The notes beneath the pieces are model-generated. The model did no database searches and was not told the DNA's origin. It saw only the letters and a program-made list of their open reading frames with translations. Positions 1 through 9,458 of a DNA stretch of 64,000 bases are shown here, piece after piece. How positions within the stretch are numbered: the first letter of the stretch is position 1; each line of letters starts with the position of its first letter. Origin of the DNA: Warburgia ugandensis (taxonomy: Eukaryota; Streptophyta; Magnoliopsida; Canellales; Canellaceae); contig CP141132.1 of assembly GCA_035236585.1 (NCBI GenBank), positions 54,811,880 through 54,875,879 on the forward strand, in the 5' to 3' direction. Both the position numbers and the translations under genes were made by a program.

Positions 1-1734
1 TTTCTCTTGATGACCTTTTCCATTAACTTTCGCCCTCTGCCCTTTCTCATTTGAGTAGTGCTCATGTTGACCGCTTGTTTGTGTTCTTCATTTTGCCCAT
101 ATTCTTCATTTTAATATTGTTCTTATAATATCTTTGCTATAAACAGGAACAAGATGATATTAATTAGAATAATGAGATAAAAAGACCCATCTAATCCATT
201 TAAAGAAAACAAAGCAACATGACATAGGTGACAAACAAATCAAAATCAAGTTAGTAAAACATGGATGAAAATAGAAAATTTCTAAGTACAGATATTTCTA
301 AAACTAAACTTTCCTAAAACTAAACCTAGAAACCAAGTAAACTATTCTAAAGATACAGCAACTTTAAGAAATGTTAACTTGCACGATTCTAGCCATATAG
401 AAGCTAAGTAAACTATTTTGAAGATGCAACAACTTTAAGCAATGTTAACTTGCATGATTCTAGTCATCACATAGCACATGTATAGACACATTCATTTGCA
501 CTCATGTAAACATGACTAGAACAATTTAGCTCTATGTAGGCAATTACTAACATTCAGTAATCAAGAGATACATCTTAAAGCATTCACTAGTAAACTTGCA
601 TGTATGTCTTGAGGCATCTTGTTTGTGTCCATTTCTAGAAACACGTTATAAGTCATTCTTATTAAAGTGATCAAGATGTACTAGGACCACTTGATTAGTT
701 TTGGGTTTATATTCCCTTATGTATAGTATTGCGTCACTCATTTTCTTTTGCATGTAATGCCTTTAACCTAAGGGTGTAAAGTCATTTACTAGTTCTCCTC
801 ATGAAGTTACCTTTATATTACTTTTCCTTAGCATTTGTATTGTTAGTTAACTAGGTCATGGTCACATTGTTTCCATTTTTCTCATGCCATGATCTTAAAA
901 TTTTCTTAATATCTTTACTTAAATAAAGGTTAGGGTACATAATGGTGACATCTAACTTCTCTCTCCCTCTCTCTTTCAAACACACAATTTTATTATCTTT
1001 CCTTTTTAAGTTATCTAAATGTTTTCTATAATGTGTTCATGTTTCTGGTTTCATGTGCAAAATTTCTTTGTTTTATAAGCAAACTTCTTTATTTAAATAA
1101 TTTCTTAGTTTATTAAATTATTTTCTATCTAATTAGGGTTTACTTTCTTATTACTTAGCTTAGTTGTTTCTTTCTTAGTTAGTTCTTCACTTTTTTCATT
1201 TATTTAACTTGCTTTAGGCTTTTAATTCCTCTTTAGTTCTCATTACACCTTTGGCCTATTAATCACTTTCATCGATAACTCATACCCATCATCACAAAGT
1301 AAAATTAATAATGGCATTTCTAATGATAAACTTGAATACATCCATATCACAATTAACATAGTAGGGATGTGTATTACAAAAATAATTATCCATACCTAAT
1401 GAATTTTACTTTACACAAAATTAGATATTAATCCAAAAAAATAGCTTAATAGCATACCAGTAATCAATAATAATGACGAAATCACAGCCATCAAGGCAAG
1501 TATTTTCAACAAAAATCATAATAACATAGCAAGCTATTAATAACAGATATCATAGCTACTTGAGTGTATATTGCTCATAAAAATTATGGTCATTCTAAAA
1601 TATTTTCATAATAGATACTAAATTTGCTTACATAACACGTGTAACAAAAATAAAGTAGTATGACCTATTTATGGAAAAATCTCACAAAGTCATACACTCA
1701 CAAATAAAGAATAGGGTTTTGTAGATTGTACTTT
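1..1734. other. AT-rich intergenic DNA, no gene seen
   Basis: No reading frame of useful length and no recognisable domain. The stretch is AT-rich with short T and A runs. It may be the outer part of the long LTR whose right end lies at 2914, but I could not find the left boundary. The only ordered structure is the 70-bp tandem duplication listed separately. Confidence 0.6.
335..474. repeat. 70-bp tandem duplication
   Basis: The block beginning AAGTAAACTATTCTAAAG at 335 recurs at 405 as AAGTAAACTATTTTGAAG. Both copies continue through a matching ACTTTAAG-AATGTTAACTTGCA-GATTCTAG tract with a handful of substitutions. Period is 70 bp with two copies. Confidence 0.85.
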
Positions 1735-2914
1735 CTAGGGTGTATTTCTGTGCTTTTCCTCTCTGGAATGAGTAGGATTGACCCTGATTTGAGTGAAATC
1801 CACCAAGTTCTGTGGTGCGTTAATTTTCTCTTTTATATGTAGTATAAAAGGGCACAAATTGCTCCAATACCTTGGGGTTTTGATTAGTGCTTGTGCTGAA
1901 CGTGATGATCGGCTCAAATTAGTGATTCAAGTTAGCATCAACGTCATCTCTGGCAACGGGTTGTAACTCCAGCAACCGAACCCAGTTCGGCATCTTCCTC
2001 TGTGTGACAAGTCCTCTCTGGCAACTTGTCTTCCCCTCCTCTTCATTTTCCTTTGTCTTTCTCTCCTTCTGCCCCCTTCTTCTTCTTCTTCTTCTTCCTT
2101 TCTTTCGTCTCCTCTTTCATCTCTCCTTTCTTCTCTCCCTCTTGGGTTTTCTCTCCGGCTGTTGAGTCTGGCGTAAATGTCGCCAGGGGCCAGTCTTCCT
2201 CCCCCTTTCTCCTCCTTTCGCTTCCTCTCCTTCTCCCCCTTCTTCTTCTCCCTCTTTTTCTTCTCTCCTTTCTTCTCTCCCTATCAGGTTTTCTCTCTGG
2301 CTGTAAGGTCCAATGTGAATTGTTGTCGGCAACTAGTCTTCCTCCCCCTTTCCCCTCCTTTCTCTTCCACTTCTTCTCCCCCTTCTTCTTCTTCCTCTTT
2401 TTGTTATCCTCTTTCTTCACCCTAGTCCTATTTGGTTTTCACTTTGATCTATCAAGCTTAAGACTAAGAATAGACCTAGGCCTGTTCTTCGATTCATTTA
2501 AGGGGGGTGCCATTATCAAAATAGTGGCCTCCTTTAATTATTTAATATTAGCTTCTTTTATTAAAATTTCAAAATTATAATTATAATGTTTTTTACTATT
2601 TTGATTATAGTAAAAAAGAGATGAATGCTACTCAATCTTGAATTTCTACAAGTGGGGCCCACTTAGTGAAATTACCAAATTGCCCTTTTTGAGAAAAATC
2701 AAAACTTATTTGTTTAAATTCCAATTTTAGTAAAATTAGTGTTTTTGGAATCATTTTTTTCAAATACAACCCAATATTGAGGTTCAACACTTGATTTGAG
2801 GTCTATAAAATTTTCAGTTTCTAGAAATTTAAAATTTAATTGTTCTCTTTTCACTCAGATTTTACATAATTCAAAATTTTTGGAAATTGCTATTTTAAAA
2901 TTAGAGATGTTACA
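1735..2914 (-). mobile_element. Right-hand part of a long LTR (gypsy-like)
   Basis: The block ends in GATGTTACA at 2914, the same type of terminus as the other long LTRs here. It carries the modules shared by all of them: GGGGTGCCATTATCAAAAT near 2505, then GTGAAATTACCAAATTGCCC near 2665. By analogy with the complete gypsy element at 9459-19158, transcription would run on the minus strand. A TATA-like ACATATAAAA lies on that strand at 1831-1840. No matching left end or TSD was found, so this may be a truncated or solo LTR reaching further left. The left boundary given is only where LTR-like sequence becomes convincing. Confidence 0.6.
2026..2430. repeat. CT-rich imperfect tandem array
   Basis: Three diverged copies of a roughly 150-bp unit each combine a GGC(A/C)A(A/G)-CTNGTCTTCC core with a long TTC/CTCC pyrimidine tract (about 2010, 2165 and 2320). 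Open frames on both strands here are low-complexity consequences of the repeat, not genes. Confidence 0.7.
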
Positions 2915-3179
2915 TTATGATTAGTGCAATATTGGTTGATTGTTCTTGATAGTCAAATCCATACTTTTCTTACCATCCACTATTTAGATCATGGATTAGG
3001 GGTCACAAGGTTACTATTTTAACTATGACAAATTGGACCACGAAGATCATCTGATCTATTTCATTACTAGATCAGAAATTTTTCTTCCATTCTATATCAT
3101 TTTTGGGTCAAGGAACATATTGGTAGCATCTGATCATCAATCAGGGATCATTAGTACTATTCTCACAATTTTTGCGTCA
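2915..3179. other. AT-rich DNA, nothing recognised
   Basis: Short unannotated stretch between the LTR end at 2914 and the repeats flanking the CACTA remnant. No coding or structural signal seen. Confidence 0.5.
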
Positions 3180-3478
3180 CCATAACCATACAAAAATTCT
3201 TCAAACATGCATACATATATGAGACAAACAAAGAGATACTAACCAACACTCAAAAATCAATATTGACCATGAATATGTGAATGTAGTTGCAATTCATAGT
3301 TGGGATTTGGTTGAGGTTAGATACAATTTAGAGTAGAAATTTTAAAGATGTTTAGTGTAAACAAATAAACACTAACCAACACTAAAAAATCAATTAACCG
3401 CAAATATGTGAATATAGTTCTAATTCACAATTAGGATTTGGTTGAGGTTAGATACAATTTAGAGTACAATTTTTAAAG
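3180..3478. repeat. Direct-repeat block flanking CACTA remnant (left)
   Basis: Holds two copies, near 3238 and 3368, of a roughly 110-bp unit with the core GATTTGGTTGAGGTTAGA. The whole 3180-3340 part recurs at 4990-5195, including the lead-in CCATAACCAT-AAAAATTCTTCAAA and the ATGAGACAAACAAA stretch. The repeat lies on both sides of the transposase remnant and breaks its reading frame abruptly at 3478. It is probably an internal or subterminal repeat of the transposon. Confidence 0.75.
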
Positions 3479-4850
3479 TCATACAACACATGTATGATCA
3501 CTATAGATGGGACACACATTGTATCCCTTCACGATGCATCCAAATAAATTACCATATCTAGGGAAGTCACTTATTGTCCACAATAGTATAACCTTTAGGG
3601 TCAACAACTCGTTCCTATATGTGTCATATGCTTCAACACCTACATCCCATAATGTCCTAAGATCATCAATCAAGGGAGCAAACTACACATCAATGTCATT
3701 CCCTAGTGCCAATATCAACATAGTTAACATCATCAACTTCCTCTTCATGTATAGAAATAGTGGGAGATTATAACAAACTAATATAACGGGCCAACAACTG
3801 TACTTACTGCTCATAAAACCATGAGGATTAATTCCATCTACAAATAATGCAATTCTAGGTTTCTAAGTCATTTACCAAAATTAGGCCATATGAAGTCTAC
3901 AAGCTTCCATGCTAGGCTACTTGCTAAATAGCGTGAGAAGCTATCAACTACTCTTTCCTTTGCATGCCATGCTAATTTGTTTATTGTTTTTATAATACAG
4001 AACATTCTTTTGAACCTTGAAATAGGGGGAAGTACCATAGAACCTTTCTAAGAACATTTGTAATTGTCTCAATTGAATTCTTCTTTAATTTCCATCTTGT
4101 CTGTCCACAAGTTGGGCATATAGTTTTATCCTTGTGCTCCTTCATGTACAAGATGCAATCATTGGGACATGCATGTATCTTTTCGTACTTCAACCCTAAT
4201 GTAGCCAGGGTTTTCTTTGCATCCCATGTGGACCTCTCCAATTTATTATCCTTTGGTAACATCTTACCTGCTACTTTTAAGACTTCTATAAAACCTTGAT
4301 CTAAAAAAATAAATCTTGATTAGCATAGTAAAGTTCTACCACTGCAAACAACTTGGTATAATCTTTACACCCAGGGTACAATGGCTCATTGGTTTGCTCT
4401 AATATTGTAGTATGAAATTGTTCAAGGTCGTCCTAGAAGTCATAGTATGCATCTCTAAACATCTGTATAGTTATCCTGTCTGCAACACTTCCTACAATGT
4501 CTTGACCATATCTTCCAGGCCTTGTCTAAGCCTATGTGAAAATTCTTCTCCATGCCAAATCCATAGGAGATTCTGTCATTGATTTCATTAAAGTAAAAGT
4601 GTTCTCTCAACACCCCTACAATTAGTTTTTTCGAGTTTTCACATTTAGAGCATGGACAACGCATGTGATTACATTTAACACCTACCCTAAGCGAGAACTC
4701 TATGAAATTTTTTGTTCCCTCATCATATTCTTTTGATTTCTTATTGCAATTGTCCATGCATATTTTTTTCATTATCTCAAGAAATTGAAGCAAATATGTG
4801 CAAAGACTTGTTAGACATGAAAAGATTAGGTTAAGCTTTTTACCAAACAC
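3479..4850 (-). pseudogene. CACTA (En/Spm) TNP2-type transposase remnant, N-terminal half
   Basis: On the minus strand, 4850-4455 encodes a transposase-associated domain. Visible motifs are FIEFSLRVG, then RCPCSKCENSKK, then VLREHFYFNEIND. From 4262 to 3990 follows the start of the TNP2 transposase domain: LGLKYEKIHACPNDCILYMK, then CPTCGQTRWK with its CxxC zinc-binding pair. The region 3990-3680 keeps WHAKERVVDSFSRYLASS and a degraded continuation with many stops. The stretch 3673-3479 keeps LIDDLRTLW-type and ISDFPRYGNLFG motifs. The order matches known CACTA transposases. Frameshifts and stop codons rule out function. The C-terminal half is missing, because the frame ends at the repeat block at 3478. 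A separate remnant at 53090-54905 covers the opposite end of the same protein family. Confidence 0.92.
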
Positions 4851-4989
4851 TAAGTATACAAGAATTATAAGTATTAACTAAATTACATGCATGCACACGT
4901 GTGAAAATTTTCAATTAACAATGAAAAAAAAAAATTGGAACATGATAAATACATTAAAAAAGAAATTTAACTTCAAAAAGAAAAGCTTT

Positions 4990-5195
4990 TAACCATAACC
5001 ATGAAAAAATTCTTCAAATATGCATGCATGCATGCATGCATGTATGTATGTATGTATGTATGTATGTATGTATGTATGTATGTATGTATGTATGAGACAA
5101 ACAAAAACATACTAACCAAGACTAAAAAATCAATATCAACGGGAATATGTGAATGTAGGTCCAATTTATAGTTGGGATTTGGTTAAGGATAGCCA
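4990..5195. repeat. Direct-repeat block flanking CACTA remnant (right)
   Basis: Partner of the block at 3180-3340, in the same orientation, with GATTTGGTTAAGGATAG near its end. It contains the ATGC/ATGT microsatellite that expanded from a short ATGCATACAT sequence still seen in the left copy. Confidence 0.75.
5021..5094. repeat. (ATGC)n(ATGT)n microsatellite
   Basis: About 74 bp: five ATGC units followed by about thirteen ATGT units, inside the right-hand repeat copy. Confidence 0.95.
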
Positions 5196-5289
5196 CAACA
5201 AAAATCAAAATATATTAAATGTATATATGAAGACAGCTAGAAAAAGCAAAGTTAAAGTCAATGAAACAACACTTAAAATATAGTACTAA

Positions 5290-5415
5290 CTCTTAAAGTC
5301 ATTTGCATTAAACAACTTTAAAAGTATTAAAGTTAATACTTTTAAATTTGTTTACTAAAAATGATTTTAAAAGCATTAACTTTTGAAGTTGTTTAATGCA
5401 AACGACTTTAAAAGT
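5290..5415. repeat. Inverted repeat, CACTA subterminal type
   Basis: The left arm at 5295-5324 contains GCATTAAACAACTTTAAAAG. The right arm at 5380-5409 is its near-perfect reverse complement, with GAAGTTGTTTAATGC. Repeated AAAGTCNTTT-type motifs around it resemble the short subterminal repeats that CACTA transposases bind. Similar motifs recur at 55140-55235 beside the other CACTA remnant. Confidence 0.7.
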
Positions 5416-6020
5416 ACCATTTACACCACATGACTTTAAAAACTAATATATTTTTCACTTTAAATATATATTTTATATTAGTAATTTACAATGTCTTAAA
5501 TAAATAAATAATGAAACTCATTTTTTATGATAATCTGTGTTGATTCATGCATTCTTTGTACACACACATACACACATATAAACAAACATGTGAACAAGGA
5601 AATCAAAGTATTTTTTGGATTAACTCCTTGTTATCATCCTTTTATTATATATATATATATATCAAATGCTGCATATTACTAGATCTTGTTAATACATTAT
5701 TATGATCAAAGAGCTAATCTAAAATGATTTCATCAAAATCTAGCCCCCTAGTATTCAACCGACACCACTATATGGGGTGAGAAGGTAAAGCTTTAAGCTA
5801 CAACTTCCTCAACTAACATGATGGTAGCATTTCTTTTCATCAAACCCTAATTTTGGATGAGAACAATAAATAGTATTCTTCATCCTTTCTCTGATAATGA
5901 GGATTAAAGAGAGAAGCTAGTAGTTGGTGTTTGCAACAAAATCATATGATTTTTGTTGAAATCACGACTGTCTAACAAACTTCTTAACCCTATCATTTGT
6001 AATAACAAAACCCACTTGGG
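5416..6020. other. AT-rich spacer, (TA)n at 5646-5661
   Basis: No gene recognised. Holds a short TA microsatellite and unclassified AT-rich DNA up to the solo LTR. Confidence 0.5.
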
Positions 6021-8675
6021 TGTGACGACCCGGGTTCTCCCATGCATTTATAAATGCAATATCTAATTCCTAAGGTGGGATGCATCCTTGTTTTAAAACC
6101 ATTTTATAAAAACCATGCAATGCAGGGGAAAATCTTTTGTTTTAAACCCATTTTTTGAAAACCCCGAGTGTCATTTGCTTTCACAACAACCAAGGCAGTT
6201 TTTGAAAAGCTTTAGAAATCATAAGTGTTTTTCCCCAGATCTATCCAGTCACAGCACACAGCCCAACTGTAATAAATACAAATACATGTCCAAAGGGTTG
6301 AGAGTTTACTCACATGTATAGTTGTCTCCTTTGTTTATGCACTTGCTCATAGCACTAACATAGATGTCCTCTACTTGTGGATGGAATTATCCTAAAAAAT
6401 GTTAAGGATAGGGTGAGTATATACTATACTCAGTAGGAGTCTATCACTACTAGTTTTGCAATGCATGCTATATTTAAAATCATATGCTCTTTCAAAACAT
6501 GTGCATGTCTGAATACTCAAGTTCAATATTGATATCAAAATCCATTGTCAAACTGAAATACTAATGACTTAAAGGATCGCATAATCCAAAATTGAAAGTA
6601 TCATATACATATATATGATAACATTATGATATGCATCAGATGCTTCATGGAATCCAACTCATGGATATCTAGTATGGTATGGTCGACCAACCTCATATCA
6701 TGCCTTATGAAATGCACATAAATCATCAAACCATAGGGTTCAAACTATGCCCATGACCTCGCCGCCGTGTGGTCCCCGGGTACCTAAGGACACAGCGTCA
6801 TAGCCTCCACGGGGCATATGAAACATCAACCCAGTGCCGTGACACCAGTGGTAGCCCCCTGTACCACATGCAGTCGACGTAGGGACATGCCCTTTTTTGG
6901 GCGTGGTACCCATTCCACCTAGTAGTGGTAGAGGCTGGGTGGCCAACCCAGACCCCTCGGCATAGCACCCACGGGCTTACTAGCCCAAATCACATAAGAT
7001 CAAATAAGCCAAAAACCTCTTTTCAAAACCTGTCCTCTTTGGTCCCTCACAACTACCTAGCCCTCGGCACTCCAGCATCTTTTGGCAACCCTCAAGGACA
7101 TGAAACTTTTTCCAGAACTTAATGCTCACAAATCATGCAATGTATGCAATAGTTTGCAAAACATATCTATGCCCAACGTATATGCAATCATTTACAAAAT
7201 ACGTCTGTGCATAAAGCAATTATCACATGCATGCTGAATTAAGTCATGCTAAACAAGTCATATACTTAAAACATATGTTCTCAAACAATAATAGTTCTTT
7301 TAAAAGAATCTAGTAGTGATAGAGCACCTACCTGGCTAAGTCGCATTAACCCTTTTGTCCTCGTACGCTCCTGAACATGGTTTGGGGACTCAAGGTTAGT
7401 TTGGCCTATCTTTTATGGGTTTGAGAGTAATTACTCTTATTACTTAGGCATTAGGGGTCCATCCCTATGCCTATGGGTGTCCTAAGGTCCTAATTGGGCC
7501 TTGGTATCCTTAGTTTTCTAAAGGTCTAGCGGCCATGCGCCACCATCCTATTCTAAGGGTCATGCCCACCTTTGATTGGGATTTGATTAGGGATTTTATA
7601 ATTTGGATGTGTCCATGTCATTGACACAGACACAACGCCTTTTGCGGCACCTCAATCGGAGCTCTAGATCTCAAGTTATAAGAGTTTTAGTGTCGCACGT
7701 ACATAAGGGTCTTAAGAATGAAAAGTCAGAATGCTAGGGTGCTGCGTGTCTGTGTCGTGCGCCCCAGCTTCCTTAAGAAACTAGAAAACCACGCAATGCT
7801 AGCACACTGTGTGTTTGCAGCATGCACCTTAGCGGGCGCATCTGCAGATGCGCCGGGTTTTCCCTCCCGACTGCCTCTTTTGCGGGCGCGTCCCCGGACT
7901 CGCCCGTTTGGTTTTTCAAACGGGGTCGACGTGGGACGTTCTGACTAGAACGTCCTATTCGTTGGGGAACCAGGGCATTCTCAGGACACCCTGGTTCAAC
8001 CCTCTCGAACCAGTGTGGCCCAGGGAACGTCCCTGGGTCCTTGGTGAGTCTCCAGGGCTCCATTTTGCATGGTTTTTCATGCAAACACCTAAGGAAATTG
8101 TTCTTAGAACTACGGTGGAGGTGGGTTTTGAGGGATCTTGGGCATACCTGGCTCGTTGCTGGGTTTTTCTCCTTGTTTCCCCTCTAGGGCACTACTCCTC
8201 AACAGGTTTTCTTCAATGTTTTGGGCTGCCATTAGAGGCGCCCAAGAGCTCTATTTATAGAGCTATGAGAGGGTTTTGGAGGGGGCTCTCACCGCCTTTG
8301 AATGGCGGTAGAGAAACCTCCAGAATGGCAGTGATTTCTCCTCCAATCACCGCCGTTCTAGAACCCTCTAGGAGGTGGAAGATGAAGGGTGCCCGTATCA
8401 AAACGGGCCCATGTGTTTTGCAGCTAAATCCGTTTTTGTAAAAATTACAATTTTGCCCCTGAACTTCAAAGGGCCATAACTTGCTCATTTTAACTCCGTT
8501 TTGGGTGATTTTGGTCTCGTTGGATTCCTTTTTCCAAGACGCATCTAATGGTATCATTTTCAGGACCAAGTTTCTGGGTTCAGTCAAGGGGACTAGTGAA
8601 ATGACCAAACTGCCCTTATCTTCAAAACTGAACTTTTCATGGGATTTTAATATTACAAAAATTGGGGTCATTACA
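6021..8675 (-). mobile_element. Solo LTR, type a (gypsy-like)
   Basis: This 2,655-bp block starts TGTGACGACCCGGG and ends GGGGTCATTACA. It is a close copy of 58930-61564 over its full length, and of 50285-52994 over its left half. No second LTR or coding region is attached, so it is a solo LTR. Orientation is inferred as minus: the related complete element at 9459-19158 reads that way, and a CTATAAATAG TATA box lies on the minus strand at 8251-8260. Flanks are TTGGG on the left and CTGGG on the right, a 4/5 match for a TSD. A palindrome (6044-6057) and a hairpin (6415-6431) are shared with sister copies. Long LTRs with an initiator-Met primer site suggest the Tekay/Del chromovirus group, but that is inference. 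Confidence 0.9.
8251..8260 (-). promoter_or_regulatory. LTR TATA box
   Basis: CTATAAATAG on the minus strand, at the centre of the 18-bp near-palindrome AGCTCTATTTATAGAGCT (8247-8264). It lies about 415 bp inside the LTR from its right end, a plausible U3 promoter position. The same sequence is kept at 61140-61149. Confidence 0.65.
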
Positions 8676-9372
8676 CTGGGTCACCGGTGATGGCGCTCTT
8701 CCCCCCTGAAAACTCTATGTTCGCCAGAAATCGTGAAGAGGGAAATCCCATCGTCATGCAAGGTTGGAAAAGAGAAGAGAGGGGAAATGGGGAGACAGGA
8801 ACGGGATGGCCGGCCTGACTTGGGCCTGGCCATTGCCGAAAAACTCAGGGGAGATGTTTTGAGATGGGTTTCTGATTTTTCCGGAAAGCCCAGTCTCAAA
8901 TGGCTGGAAAAACCCCGGAAAATCACGTTTTTTGGAGAGGCGAGATGGGGTTTTTATAAACCGGCTATGGCGGTGCCCCTCAATGGCGGTGCCGCCATTG
9001 GCGGTGGCAGATCCCTCTAGAAAAATCGGGATGGAGGGTTTCTGGGAGAGTCTAGAGGTTGAAGACGACAGTGGGTGCCATTATCAAAACGGCCCCCTGC
9101 GTTTTCCTTCCCTTTTTTGTTTTTTCGTTTTTCTGTTTAATTTTAAAAAAATACCCCTATCTTTAAATGGCTGTAACTTCTTTATACAAACTCCGTTTTG
9201 GGTGATTTTTGAGGCATTGGATTCCATTTTTCGAGTAGAATCTAATGGTACTAAGTTTCCTCACCAATTCCTTCGTTTACTATTTTAAATAAAGTGAAAC
9301 ATTTAACTCAATTTATTTCCTATAGATTGATTAATTTTCATTAAAAATATTGTAAATTGCTCGGGCATTACA
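8676..9372 (-). mobile_element. Right-end fragment of a type b LTR
   Basis: This block aligns with 52333-52994, the right end of the LTR at 50285, and finishes CGGGCATTACA. It includes the GGTGCCATTATCAAAACG module near 9077. A minus-strand TATA-like TTTATAAAAA is at 8951-8960. The left part of this LTR is absent: the block begins exactly where the type a LTR ends, at a CTGGG that is also present in the intact type b copy. Either a type a LTR inserted here and the left half was later lost, or the two were joined by recombination. Confidence 0.8.
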
Positions 9373-9458
9373 ATCTATCTCTCCTTCTTAAAAGCTACAT
9401 TCCCCACCTTAGTCTTCTTATTTCTTTCACCACTTTTCCTTATAACATTCCCTATTAC

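Noticed and set aside
2026..2580. 184-codon plus-strand frame rich in Ser, Phe, Pro and Leu
   Set aside because: It is a product of CT-rich tandem repeats. Frames are open on both strands and no domain is visible.
943..2914. TGGTGACATCTAAC at 943 as left end of the LTR finishing at 2914
   Set aside because: The flanks (CATAA and TTATG) do not match and the terminus differs from other family members.
6740..6946. Minus-strand frame beginning MATQPLPLLGGMG, with similar starts at 51192 and 59857
   Set aside because: The three copies share the start but differ in frame after PKKG/PKKR because of indels. This indicates non-coding LTR sequence.
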